From JBBATK01 sp044228285 (GTDB lineage Bacteria > Bacteroidota > Ignavibacteria > Kapaibacteriales > NICIL-2), in the NCBI GenBank assembly GCA_044228285.1, contig JBGAVD010000003.1, positions 124,001 through 188,000 on the forward strand: a stretch of DNA of 64,000 nt. The letters run 5' to 3'. The position numbers and the translations under genes were made by a program. Shown here in pieces: positions 53,944-63,998 of the stretch. The notes under the pieces are model-generated. The model had not been told where the DNA came from. It saw only the letters and a list, made by a program, of their open reading frames with translations, and searched no databases. Every line of letters begins with the position of its first letter. The first letter of the stretch is position 1.

Positions 53944-54495
53944 ATGGCAACTGCGCAGATAGCTTGTAAACGACCCTTTCACTTCATCACCATCGCACTG
54001 GCACTTCAACTCTTCTGCTGCTTTCTGTTAAGCGCGCAGGGAGTTACTATGAAGGAGTTGAAGGTGCTTGCAGGAGATTGGCAAGGAACGCTGAGCTATA
54101 AAGACTATACTTCGAATAAACCGGTTAGTTTGCCTGTACAGGTCAACGTCAGCGAGAACATGGATGATCGATTTCTTGTTCTGAGCTATACCTATCCTCA
54201 AGAGCCAAAGGCAAACTCTGTTGATACAATCTTTCTTTCGGCAAATGGCTTGCGCATCAACGACAGACCAATTGTTGCTCTGCGTCAGCTCGACAGCACC
54301 ATGACCCTCATCGTTTGCGAGCGCCGCGGTAAAGATGGAAACGATAACAAGCCAGCAGTCATTCGAATGAGTTACACGATTGGTCCTGAAGTTTTTGTCA
54401 TTCGTAAAGAAGTGCGCTTTGAAGACGATCCTGGAAATGGATGGATTCGACGTAATGAGTATCAGTTGTCGCGGAATGCGCCAGGAAAAGACTAA
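53944..54495 (+). CDS. Secreted lipocalin-like or DUF1579-like protein
   Basis: A 183-residue exported protein. The ATG at 53944 opens a signal peptide (FHFITIALALQLFCCFLLSAQG). The mature part begins MKELKVLAGDWQGTLSYKDY and continues with beta-strands (RFLVLSYTYP, TIFLSANGLRIND, KEVRFED), a pattern typical of small beta-barrel families such as DUF1579. The family call rests on pattern only. Periplasmic or surface location is predicted; the ligand is unknown. Repeat cluster C lies downstream. Confidence 0.7.
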   Translation: MATAQIACKRPFHFITIALALQLFCCFLLSAQGVTMKELKVLAGDWQGTLSYKDYTSNKPVSLPVQVNVSENMDDRFLVLSYTYPQEPKANSVDTIFLSANGLRINDRPIVALRQLDSTMTLIVCERRGKDGNDNKPAVIRMSYTIGPEVFVIRKEVRFEDDPGNGWIRRNEYQLSRNAPGKD

Positions 54496-54598
54496 AGTGT
54501 CAACATGCAACCTCCTGCCTGTTTTTACTTAGGATGGACTCCAAATAGATGATGATTATACATTTGTGATCATGCAAATGGCTCAGGTGTATTCTTGA

Positions 54599-54870
54599 GC
54601 GTAGACGCGATGAATCGCGTCTCTACAAAAACGCCTGAAACAGCCACGCGTCGAAGGCGCTAAAAGAAGAAGCCAATCTTGTATAGACGCGATTCATCGC
54701 GTCTCAGGCAACGAATGGCAAACATGATCGCGCACATGACCCAGGTGTATTCTTTAGTGGAGACGCGATTCATCGCGTCTCAGGCAAAGAATGACAATGC
54801 AGCATCAATCACAACAAGAAGATCATCTGGGTGTATTCTTTTGAGGAGACGCGATGAATCGCGTCTCCGC
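54599..54870. repeat. Palindromic repeat cluster C
   Basis: Four copies of the 22-bp palindrome begin near 54602, 54684, 54760 and 54846. The first two form a GA/TC pair 82 bases apart with a weakened central hairpin (CGTCGAAGGCGC). The flanks carry GTGTATTCTT and GGCAAAGAATG words seen in the other clusters. No gene was found between 54496 and 55032. Confidence 0.93.
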
Positions 54871-55032
54871 TCTCGACGGACTACATGAAGCAGGTGCATA
54901 AACCCTCAATATGCACGTATGCATTCGACTATTTAAGTCACAGCTCTACATCGAGGTTACTTCTATCTATCATTCTCAGTAAATTCGTGAGTAGCCTGTT
55001 TCAGACTCTTGTCTACCCAAATGAGGAAAGAT

Positions 55033-57306
55033 ATGTCGATTACATCAGAACGCGCAAAACAGTCCATATCACGTATTTATATCGCAGTATTACTGCTCAG
55101 CTTCACTTCTATCTGCATTACGCACCTTCGTTCTCAAACTTTCACCTACTGCAGTTTGCCTCTGGGCACCGTTTCAGCAATGGCAGAAGACAAAGCTGGC
55201 AGACTGTATATAGGATGTGGATCTGGCATATTCACCTCCACTGACCATGGCGAAACGTGGAGTAGATACGCACTCTCTAATAGCTATCAAGCTACATTTA
55301 CCAATTCCATTACAGTCTTTCAAGACTCACTTTTGGCTACTGCAACTGCCAGTTCTGGAATTCGAGTGATGTCCAACGGAAAGTGGAAAAGCAGAAACGC
55401 CGGACTCCCCACTTCAGCAAACAGCTATACGAACTTTCGCGCAATCGTCTGCGACTCCTCAGGGAACCTCATTGCAGGAGGATGTAAAACAGTACTTGTT
55501 GAAGGCGGTCTGTACATCTGTAAAGACACTACCTGGAGCCTACTCAGCAAGGGATTAGATACTCTGAACATTCTTAGTCTTGTCGTGAATCCGAATGGCA
55601 CCGTCTATTGCGGCACGCAGGGCAAAGGTGTGTATGCTCTTCAGGGCGACGTATGGGCTCCTGTGAATACAGGGCTGAATGATCTGCATATCAATTCACT
55701 GGCTTGCAATCGCGACGGAACGCTATATGCCGGAACAGATGCTGGATGCTCAGTTTTAAAGCCTGGGAATGGGTATTGGACGAACTATACTCTCGATATC
55801 ATCGACAAACTGCCAGTCTTGTCGCTTTCCATCGCTCCAACAAACAACAACATAATTCTTGCATCACTTGGAAACACCAAAGAGCACGTGGGTATGTTGA
55901 CTGCTAAGGTATTCATTAGTAGTGATGGTGGAGCTACTTGGGTTGAAAGCTTGAAGCAAGTGCAGACACTAGCCGCTCAATCTTCCTGCATTGACCAAGC
56001 GGGCAATTTCTATGTTGGTGCTCAAGGGGTGTTTAAGTCCACCAACGCAGGCACGGATTGGTCTGCATCGAATATTGGTTTTCGCGATGGATTAATTACC
56101 GGTAGCGGCTTCGTAATCAATGCCAAAGGATATGTGTTCCTCGCCACGTCCAACGGTGTCTTTCGCTCAAAAGATCGAACGAAGAGCTGGGAAATGCTTA
56201 ATAAGGGTCTCATGAGACCGCAGATTAGCCTGCTCTTTTGCGATTCAAAAGACAACCTCTATGCTGGTGCTTTCGTTGGTAAAATTGGCAGCTCTTTGTC
56301 TGCAAGAATGTACCGATCAACTAATGACGGTGACTCGTGGGATAGTCTTAGGATCTCACCAGATGATCAGTATTGTCAAATGGCAGAGGGCCCGATTGGA
56401 ACCCTGTACTGCTCGCACGGCTTTAGCACCAAGCCTGGTCTGTCCGAGTTTTCACCTTCATCACTGGCAAAATCCACAGACTTTGGCCTGAGTTGGCACG
56501 ATCTAGATGTCACAGCGGGAATGGGTTATGGTGTGGCTGTGAACAAGCGTGGACATGTTTTTCATGGAGGTGAAACGAATGGTCCCTATCTCTCAACGGA
56601 CGGCGGACTCACTTGGCAAAAAGATATGCCGATTGAGAACTCAGGAAACATCGTTTGTACTATATCTCCCTTCGATGAAGTGTTTACGTACTCTTATGGA
56701 CCGCACTGCCTCTGGTATTCTGACTCAGCATCGAATGGACATCCTTTTGTAAATCTGACATCACCTACTTTTCCGCAGTATAAGGTCCCAACATGCTTCG
56801 CCTGGGGAAAGAACAATCGCCTATACATTGGCATTAGAGCTTTTGCTGCAGCTTCGGGTGTTTACTACACAGACTACCCCATCTCGGAATCTTCAGAATT
56901 CAGCCCCATCACGAGTTTCCAGAACTCACCATTTGCAATGCAATGGGATCGAGATGGTTACTTGTGGCTTCAAGGACCCAATTTCGTAGCGGTCAGCGAC
57001 TCAGTCCTCGGTAACCCCAAAGCTGCAACCACGATCTCTACCTCAGATCTCGAACAAACAGACTCGATGGTATTGCATCCGAACCCTACTTCAGAACAAC
57101 TGCATCTGCTTTTCACACCAGCTCACACATCTTCAATCTCGAATGACAACACTACGATTCGTATCTATTCTAGCCTTGGTTTGCTCGTTAAAGAAATCGC
57201 TACAAGCCCTGGTACATTAGAACAAAGGTTGACAGTATCGGATTTAGCAACGGGCGCATACTATCTTAGATACGCCGACAGCACGTACTCTTTCGTCATA
57301 CGCTAA
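55033..57306 (+). CDS. Secreted propeller-like protein with T9SS sorting domain
   Basis: A 757-residue exported protein. The ATG at 55033 is preceded by GAGGAAAGAT and opens a signal-anchor or signal peptide (hydrophobic IAVLLLSFTSICI). The body holds repeated beta-propeller motifs (STDHGETWSR, SSDGGATWVE, STNAGTDWSA, STNDGDSWDS, STDFGLSWHD, STDGGLTWQK), like the BNR / sortilin and two-component-sensor propeller families. The last 85 residues (LHPNPTSEQLHLLF...ATGAYYLRY) form a T9SS sorting domain. It is the third propeller-T9SS protein in this window, and its ligand is unknown. Confidence 0.86.
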   Translation: MSITSERAKQSISRIYIAVLLLSFTSICITHLRSQTFTYCSLPLGTVSAMAEDKAGRLYIGCGSGIFTSTDHGETWSRYALSNSYQATFTNSITVFQDSLLATATASSGIRVMSNGKWKSRNAGLPTSANSYTNFRAIVCDSSGNLIAGGCKTVLVEGGLYICKDTTWSLLSKGLDTLNILSLVVNPNGTVYCGTQGKGVYALQGDVWAPVNTGLNDLHINSLACNRDGTLYAGTDAGCSVLKPGNGYWTNYTLDIIDKLPVLSLSIAPTNNNIILASLGNTKEHVGMLTAKVFISSDGGATWVESLKQVQTLAAQSSCIDQAGNFYVGAQGVFKSTNAGTDWSASNIGFRDGLITGSGFVINAKGYVFLATSNGVFRSKDRTKSWEMLNKGLMRPQISLLFCDSKDNLYAGAFVGKIGSSLSARMYRSTNDGDSWDSLRISPDDQYCQMAEGPIGTLYCSHGFSTKPGLSEFSPSSLAKSTDFGLSWHDLDVTAGMGYGVAVNKRGHVFHGGETNGPYLSTDGGLTWQKDMPIENSGNIVCTISPFDEVFTYSYGPHCLWYSDSASNGHPFVNLTSPTFPQYKVPTCFAWGKNNRLYIGIRAFAAASGVYYTDYPISESSEFSPITSFQNSPFAMQWDRDGYLWLQGPNFVAVSDSVLGNPKAATTISTSDLEQTDSMVLHPNPTSEQLHLLFTPAHTSSISNDNTTIRIYSSLGLLVKEIATSPGTLEQRLTVSDLATGAYYLRYADSTYSFVIR

Positions 57307-57399
57307 ATGGTTTAGCGATGCTTCTCAAGTTGGCGACGGCACCGACATCGTGACCTGCCTTAGCACGCGCCGAAGGCGCGAATGAAACACCGACCTCTT

Positions 57400-57985
57400 G
57401 TAGAGACGCGATTCATCGCGTCTCAGGCAAAGAATGGTAAAGATGATAATTCTCCATTAGCGATCATGCAAATGGGTCAGGTGTATTCTTGAGTGGAGAC
57501 GCGATGAATCGCGCCTCTACAAAAAGACCCGACGCAATCAAGCGCCGAAGGCGCTAGAGAAAAAAGACCAAACTTGTAGAGACGCGATTCATCGCGTCTC
57601 AGGCAAAGAATGGCAAAGAAATTTCGTTCTGGAGCGCGCAGATGTGTCAGGTGTATTCTTGAGTGGAGACGCGATGCATCGCGTCTCTACTGTGCACGCC
57701 ATACTCATGTCGGAATCAATGTTCGAAGCCACCTTCATACCATGTTCCGCATGCAACCCAAAGTTGACATTTGGCACAAAAGAATACACAACCAGTAGAG
57801 ACGTGATGCATCGCGTCTCCACTCTCGACGGACACCAGAAAGATGATGATTTTCCATTCGTGGTCATGCAAATGGTTCAGATGTATTCTTGAGCGTAGAC
57901 GCGATGAATCGCGTCTCTACAAAAACACCCGACGCAATCAAGCGCCGAAGGCGCTAGGAAAAAAAAACAAACTTGTAGAGATGCT
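57400..57985. repeat. Palindromic repeat cluster D, left part
   Basis: Copies of the palindrome begin at 57403, 57496, 57579, 57666, 57798 and 57896, some with one mismatch, plus a broken half-copy at 57978. Pairs lie 82-83 bases apart (57496/57579 and 57896/57978) with the hairpin AGCGCCGAAGGCGCT between them. The half-copy reads GAGATG and then passes into unrelated sequence, the IS110-like remnant. The rest of the gap to 58508 holds the remnant and a degenerate continuation. Confidence 0.95.
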
Positions 57986-58303
57986 GTGTTTATGACCAAA
58001 CAGATTTTGACTTATTTTTGAGTAACCCAAAGGCGGCTTATGCCAGCCTGTGTAGAGGACCTTCATTCAGTTGTTGGTCCTTTACCTTTGTTATGCATAC
58101 GCCTCTGCCATGCTCGTCTGCTTCTTCTTCGTAGCTACCACTTTTCCGTAGTTCTTATCATATGCCTGCCTCTTGTGGTCGATGGTATAGATTAGTTCTA
58201 AGAGTCTACGTTGTACGGCCACAAGTGCTTTCAGTTTGATACCATGTTTGTCTAATAGCCGGTTATAGGTTGTCACAAACGCAGGTATTCTTTTCTTTGC
58301 TTG
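57984..58303 (-). mobile_element. IS110-family element remnant inside a palindromic repeat
   Basis: About 320 bases separate the two halves of a palindrome copy: GAGATG on the left (57978-57983) and GATGCATCGCGTCTC on the right (about 58307-58321). The insert holds the 3' end of an IS110 transposase gene and about 107 bases after its stop codon, with two small hairpins (AGGACC/GGTCCT and GGCTGGCATAAGCC-type). It has no complete transposase. IS110 elements are known to insert at palindromic repeats such as REP sequences. The 5' part has been lost. Confidence 0.7.
58091..58300 (-). pseudogene. C-terminal fragment of an IS110-family transposase
   Basis: The minus strand encodes about 69 residues, LQAKKRIPAFVTTYNRL then LLDKHGIKLKALVAVQRR and LLELIYTIDHKRQAYDKNYG. 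This matches the end of the IS110/IS1111 (IS116/IS110/IS902) transposase, whose C-terminus is typically NPxLxxFYxRLxxxGKxxKxALVAxxRKLL. It ends at a stop codon at 58091. The reading frame has no start codon of its own and is cut off by the palindrome. It is inactive. Confidence 0.7.
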
Positions 58304-58390
58304 AAGAGATGCATCGCGTCTCGACTCTCGACGGACACCTAAGAGACGATGATTTTCCGCTTGTGATCATGCAAATGGTTCAGATGCAAT
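58304..58390. repeat. Right half of the interrupted palindrome and cluster D flank
   Basis: After the IS110 remnant, AGATGCATCGCGTCTC resumes the palindrome and is followed by CGACTCTCGACGGACACC, the same flank as at 57819-57838, and then by a diverged copy of 57840-57890 ending CAAATGGTTCAGATG. It shows that the remnant divides a repeat copy. Confidence 0.8.
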
Positions 58391-58508
58391 CTTGCATATA
58401 GCTATGCAGTTTGTTTTTCATGTGCAAATTCAACAAATTGAATGCGGACATAGTCTCCGCACCAGGCATAGAGATCATTCATTTCATTCACACTATTATC
58501 TATTGAGT

Positions 58509-58865
58509 ATGAAGCGCATCATCTACTCCCTCGTCCTCGCAGTCTGTGTACTCTGCTTCCTTTTTCCCTTCGACTTTTACACTCATGTCGAAACGCAACA
58601 CAAGTCATACACATTGAGCACCTTGGCCTTTAGTCCAGTCTGGAGTCGACCGGACGTTATAACAGTTGTTGGTCAGTATGCAAGTGGCGGCGTTAATCGG
58701 CGCCTTGGTTTCGGCGACGCGGATTTCATGGCTAACACGACTATCTATCGTCACGTGCCGTTTGCTTTGCTAGAGGGACTATTCCTGACGCTATTTTTCG
58801 TCCTCATTGCATACATCGCAACAAGGCTGAGTAGACGAATGATGAACGTCAACAGCTCTTATTAG
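58509..58865 (+). CDS. Small membrane protein of unknown function
   Basis: A 118-residue protein with an N-terminal hydrophobic segment (MKRIIYSLVLAVCVLCFLFPF) and a second near the C-terminus (LLEGLFLTLFFVLIAYIA). The loop between is likely extracytoplasmic. No family was recognised. The ATG at 58509 was chosen since the frame upstream is not protein-like. It stands between repeat cluster D and the Ada-like lipoprotein gene. Confidence 0.55.
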   Translation: MKRIIYSLVLAVCVLCFLFPFDFYTHVETQHKSYTLSTLAFSPVWSRPDVITVVGQYASGGVNRRLGFGDADFMANTTIYRHVPFALLEGLFLTLFFVLIAYIATRLSRRMMNVNSSY

Positions 58866-59029
58866 ATCGCATCAAGAGTTTTTTACTATGCCTTCAGCTT
58901 CGCTGAAGGTCTGATGTTGTTTCCTGTAGAAGCCTTTCAGCCCCATTGTAGTACATTTGGACACTCGCACTTTCTTTTTTAGCTTGTGCAACTAGCGTTA
59001 TTAACAACACAATTGAAGGACCAAACGTT

Positions 59030-59275
59030 ATGAAGCGAATCACACTCGCTGTTCTTGCGCTCTGCGCTTTTTCGTGGATCTCATGTGAGACAAATCCAAC
59101 GAATAACACGCCAGTCAGCGTCACCGCTGATGCGGAAACACACATCTTTCACTTGTCGGGATGTCCAAAGATATCCAGCATCCGAGAGAAGGTCACTTTC
59201 AATAGTTGTGCTGAAGCAATATCTGGTGGCTACACTGGTGACGCTAGTTCATGTAGCGCGTCTAGCTGTAAGTAG
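59030..59275 (+). CDS. Lipoprotein with Ada-like metal-binding motif
   Basis: An 81-residue lipoprotein with lipobox SWISC (Cys at about 19). The mature part reads HIFHLSGCPKISSIREKVTFNSCAEAISGGY, close to the metal-binding N-terminal domain of Ada and similar small nucleases (pattern FHxxxCPxVxxIxxxxxVxFxSxxEAxxxGYxxCxxC), though the last CxxC is replaced by ASSCSASSC. It may bind zinc at the periplasmic face. AAGGA lies about 11 bases before the start. The next gene is more than 1 kb away. Confidence 0.72.
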   Translation: MKRITLAVLALCAFSWISCETNPTNNTPVSVTADAETHIFHLSGCPKISSIREKVTFNSCAEAISGGYTGDASSCSASSCK

Positions 59276-60583
59276 AGCATACTTCTTTGATGCACCAGGC
59301 ACGTGCTTCATGCAATCGTGCTGTCGAGCACTCAGCGCCACTGCCTTTCAAAGTGAAGCGCAATATTCGGATCAAAATATGGCATTCAACCTTGATCTAC
59401 ATGTTCAGGGTGTAAACACGTGTGCGTCTATAGGTTCAGTACTAAAACTGTGTATGTGACACAGATACAGCGTTTTGATCTAGATATCACAATTGCTGGT
59501 GTTAGCGACACTTGAAGAAGAGAACTACAGACAACTGGTCAACTTGAACGAACTATCTGTTCGCTACTCTCAATATATTTTTTATAGGGCACAATACTCT
59601 ACAATGTGCCTCTACACTAAACGTCAACAACGAAAGTAGCAGGAGCTACCTCTTGTGTATACTGAGTATACCATCGCAATCAAGCAAGCCGATAACAGCC
59701 GCCAGTTTGGTTCTTCTGTCATTCATCCTGTTGTGAGCAGGATTCAAACAATAGTTAGTCGCTGTTCGATAATCTACTCTTCCCTGATCGCATTGATGCT
59801 AAGCAACATTGGAAGAGGGTCTACTATGTAGGTAGGCTATAGGTTTGATCGGTATTGCGAACGTCAGTTTCCAGACGTATACAGCCTATACATGGGCATT
59901 ACACCTGTTTCTTGGTGAAGAGACAGCTTATAGTGAGCAAAACTCGTCAACGTTCTAAGTACACTAGAATGTGCGAAGTATGGCGAACTGCAACAGAGTG
60001 TTTTGCAGTATCTGAGTTCAGACAGTACAACGATGTGTCGTTGAAGTGCGCCATACCTGAACTTCTATTCTTCGATAATCAATCGCACCACAACTTCGAG
60101 CGACCGATTACCATAGTGATCTACCGCTGGATAGGTGTGCCACTTTCGATAATCGCTGCCATTTCTGCTTGCCCTTATTCATGCTCATCCACAGTGTTAC
60201 AACACTGATTCTATCCATAGTGACCTGCTTGTTGGTAAAAGCATAGTGGCTTACACAAACTGAGAAAAGGAGTAGCTGGGTGCGCACTGCAGATTAGATG
60301 CAGAGCGACAGAGACCCCAAACATGAGCTGGCAACAAAAGCACGCCACTCGAAGCAAGGAGAGAGTGCAACATAAGAGTCACTCTACTTCTCCTGCATGA
60401 ACTGTCTTGCATAAGCAGGGCCTCAAGACAAGACCAAGATTCGAAGGCATCAATCACACAGTAGTCTCACGACTACTCTTCGTCAGTAACCCAATCAAAC
60501 GATCTTCAGACTGGTTGACAACCTATTGTGTTGCAACAACTGAACTATCGCAAACGACCTTTCACTTTTACCAGGAGTATATT
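59276..60583. other. Long intergenic region with no supported gene
   Basis: About 1.3 kb. A plus-strand frame at 59855-60208 (117 codons) has no ribosome-binding site and no recognisable features. A hairpin (AGGAGAGAGTG at about 60357, CACTCT...TCTCCT at about 60379-60394) lies 190 bases before the next gene. GTATAC repeats occur at about 59658. I see nothing else. Confidence 0.45.
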
Positions 60584-63500
60584 TTGAAAACAACCGCCAC
60601 CACATTCGGTCGTTTTGTACTTGCACTTAGCTTCCTCTTCGGCTACACATCAATGGAAGCCGCCGGAAGGTGCAACTCTGAACTCAGTGCAACCCACAAC
60701 GATCTGCGCTGGACAAAGCAACGCGACTCTTTCGATTAGTTTACAAGGGACCAGTCCCTATATGCTAAGGTACAGCGATGGTGTCAATACGACCACCGTG
60801 AATACCAACCAATCTTCTTTGAGTATCAGTGTTTCACCGAATACAACAACGACCTATTCGCTGATCGACCTTACTGACGGCAGTGGCGACAATGGTACGG
60901 TTGCAGGAACCGCAACGTTAACGGTGAATCATGCACCGACGTTTACTCAAAACCTCTACCCAGCAACTGTAACAGCCTGTGCTGGCGACAATGTGGTCCT
61001 GACCGTACAAGTTAACGGAACGAACCTGAGTTATCAGTGGCGCAAAGACGGACAACCCATAACAAACAATCTTAGTGCAACTACAAACACTCTCAACATT
61101 CCGACATTTAACTCGGGAGCAGTAGGCAACTACGACGTCTGGGTATCGGGTGACTGCACAAGTGGCTTGAGTTCGAACGTACAGTACGTCTCTATGGCTC
61201 AGCCAATTCAAATAACCAGCTCTTTCGACAATTCCAGCCTAACCATCTGCCAAGGTGCACCACTGGTACTGTCCATACACGCTAACGGAACAAATGTTCG
61301 CTATCAATGGTGCTTAAGTGGCCGAAACATTACCAATAACAATACCGCACAAAGCAGTACCTATTACGACTCTTCAATCACTGCATCTGATGCCGGTGTG
61401 TATGATGTAGTCATGAGCTCCCCTTGCAATACTACCGGTATCGTTAGCACATACAAGAGTGTCTACCTCAGCCAAAGCATTGCCATCTCTGAGCAACCTA
61501 TTGGTCAAAGTGCATGTTTGGGTGGTGGTGCTGATTTCATGGTAAACACCTACGGCTCTAACCCCATGTTCCAATGGCGCAAGAACGGCGTTGCTATAAT
61601 GAACAACGGATCCGCTCGTACTTCACATCTCATGTTAACAAACATCAGTAGCTCAGATTCAGCCTGGTATGATGTAGTAGTGAACAATTCCTGCGAAGGA
61701 GAAAGTGTAACGTCGAGCACTGCGAAACTGACTCTCTATCCATCGTTAGTCATTCATGCTCAGCCGTACTCAACATGGGCTTGTATGAGCTCCGATGTGC
61801 AGCTTCGCGTAGAGGCAACAGGATACTCACCAACCTATCAGTGGCGCTTCAACGGAAAACCAATCTATGATAATGCAACTGCAAGAGAAGCAATTCTACG
61901 TCTGACTAAGGTTGGCACGAGTGCGCAAGGTGTCTATGAAGTAACTGTTTATGACGTTTGCTCACAATGGACCTCCGCCAGCTTCACTCTACACTTAGCC
62001 ACCCCCATTACTATTATCAATCATCTAAATGACCAACAGGTTTGCGAGGGTACAAATGTGCAAGCCCAAGTACAAACTTCGGGGTCGGTTTCTAGCTATC
62101 AATGGCTTAAGAACGGCATCATACTGCCTGGTCAAACATCCTCACGCTTACGCCTAACAAATGTCAGCATTGAAGATAACGCATGGTATATGTCCGTTAT
62201 TCGTGGAGATACTACTTGCTCAGCTACCGCGGATTCGACCAATTCTTTTCAGTTGACCGTTTTAGAGCAAGTTGCCATAACAATGCAACCGCACAATGCC
62301 TACGCAACTATTGGCGGCTTTGCGAGTTTCAGAGTTGATGCGATTGGTGCAACTGATACCTATGATCTAGTTCCAAGCTATCAGTGGTATAGAAATGGTT
62401 CTGCAATGATTGACAACGCCAACATCCATGGTTCAAACTCCGCTCAACTCATTCTCGACAACATCACAGCATCTGATAACGGCGCAAGCTTCAGTGTAAT
62501 GGTGCATGGCCCTTGCGGTGACCTGAGTTCCACAACAGCCTCTATAATTGTTAGCTCAATTGTAGTTAGCTCCCAGATCACAAGTCGTCAAGTATGCCAA
62601 GGTTCGGCTACAACACTCAATTATGCCGCTCACTCAGATCAATTCAGAGAGTTTGAGTACCAGTGGTTTAAGAATCAAAATGCAATTGCAGGCGCAACCG
62701 ATTCCACTTTGACAATAAGTCGAATTCAGGCATCAGACTCAGGCACCTATTATCTTCGAGTGATCTTGGATGGCAGTATGACGGTATACTCAGCTCGTGC
62801 TGTAGTTAGCGTACTGGCTTCTCCAACCTTCGATACCTTGGCACAACTAACAACGCTTAGATCATGTTCAAACTCAGCTCTCACGCTAAATAGTCAGGTA
62901 ACAACTGGCTCGAACTTAGAGTATCAGTGGATGCTGAATGGCTTTGTCATCAATGGCGCAACCAGTGCACAGTATTCGTTATCCAGTGCTACGATTATCA
63001 ATGATGGACTCTATTCTGTTACAGTCATGAATGCCTGCAGCACTATTCATCGTGAGGTTGCACAGTTAATAGTTCTCACGCGCACAACGATTGAAACACA
63101 TCCAGCTCTCCATACGATCGTTATGGATGGTCAACTCCTACAACTCAGTGTTCAAGCTACTGGCGATCAACTTCTCTACCAATGGTCTTTCAACGGTATC
63201 GAGATCGCCGCTGCAACAAACTCTAGCTATATGAAAACAGTTTCTATGTCGGACTCTGGTAACTACAGCGTCATGATCAACGGAAGTTGTGGACAGATGA
63301 ATTCCAACATCGCGGCAGTTACTATTAGCAGCATCTCAGCTGTGCACGAAACCAGTCAACAAGATGGCTGGACACTCAGCACCTGTTCACCTAACCCTAC
63401 AAACTCTACCAGCAGTTTCAACTTCACTTCCACTCAAGCATCACGTGTTCATGTGTCATTGTCCGACGTACAAGGTCGCAACATCGCAGTCATCACAGAT

Positions 63501-63635
63501 GCAAACTATGAAGCCGGAACCTTCACACTAAACATCGATGCCAATGCTCTACAGCTCAGCAATGGAATGTATAGCATCACACTCATCAGTTCTGATGGCC
63601 ATGCATTACACCAGAATGTAGTTGTACTGCGCTAA
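60584..63635 (+). CDS. Giant Ig-like repeat surface protein with T9SS sorting domain, frameshifted near the start
   Basis: The body (frame from about 60666) is about 990 residues: a starting domain, then nine Ig-like domains of about 85-95 residues, each with a core Y-Q-W motif (LSYQWRKDGQPI, FQWRKNGVAI, YQWRFNGKPI, YQWLKNGIIL, YQWFKNQNAI, YQWMLNGFVI, YQWSFNGIEI), and a T9SS sorting domain at the end (CSPNPTNSTSSFNF...NGMYSITLI). The signal peptide (TTG start at 60584 after AGGAG; MKTTATTFGRFVLALSFLFGYTSMEAA) is in another frame, shifted by one base near 60665-60675. Removing one base joins them. Either the gene is frameshifted, the sequence has an error, or a programmed shift occurs. Confidence 0.8.
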
Positions 63636-63678
63636 AGCTGCAGTATAGACCCACGGTCTTAGGTTCTAAACAACACAG

Positions 63679-63716
63679 CAGGGACGTCGCTCAACAGCGG
63701 CGTCCCTGTTTCTATT
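63679..63716 (+). terminator. Terminator of the Ig-repeat gene
   Basis: CAGGGACGTCGCT (63679-63691) and AGCGGCGTCCCTG (63696-63708) form a 13-bp stem with one G-U pair and a 4-base loop, followed by TTTCTATTC. It is about 45 bases beyond the stop codon. Confidence 0.9.
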
Positions 63717-63960
63717 CAAGGCGATTATGATTCTCGTGCGTGCTGCGCACGCGCAACTCAACTGATTTCCAGGCCTCACTGAGATCCAGGCCTTAGGTTT
63801 AGTTCTGCTGTAAGTCTCGCCGATACAATAGCCGCACTCAGCTTCACTTCGAACGTACGAGCTGGTTGAATATCTGGTATTTCGAGCCGACTCTTGTGAG
63901 TTAACTGGCGTCAGGCGCTAACCACTTTTCCCTATATCCTTCCCAATGCTACCGCAAGGC

Positions 63961-63998
63961 AAAATAAAAGCCGCAAGAACATAGTATTCATGCGGCTT
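63961..63998 (-). terminator. Terminator of a minus-strand gene beyond the window
   Basis: AAGCCGCA (63968-63975) and TGCGGCTT (63991-63998) form an 8-bp stem. On the minus strand the stem is followed by TTTTATTTT, so it closes a gene that begins to the right of the window. Confidence 0.75.

Noticed and set aside
36540..58330. Possible CRISPR array from regularly repeated ~22-bp palindromes
   Set aside because: The spacers between copies are themselves repeated and vary from about 60 to over 100 bases, copies alternate in centre orientation, and no cas genes are present.
58885..58912. Hairpin CTTCAGC/GCTGAAG after the small membrane protein as a terminator
   Set aside because: The T-run precedes rather than follows the hairpin, so it does not fit a terminator in either direction.
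59855..60208. A 117-codon ORF in the 1.3-kb gap before the Ig-repeat gene
   Set aside because: Composition is random, with many Cys, His and Arg, and there is no ribosome-binding site.
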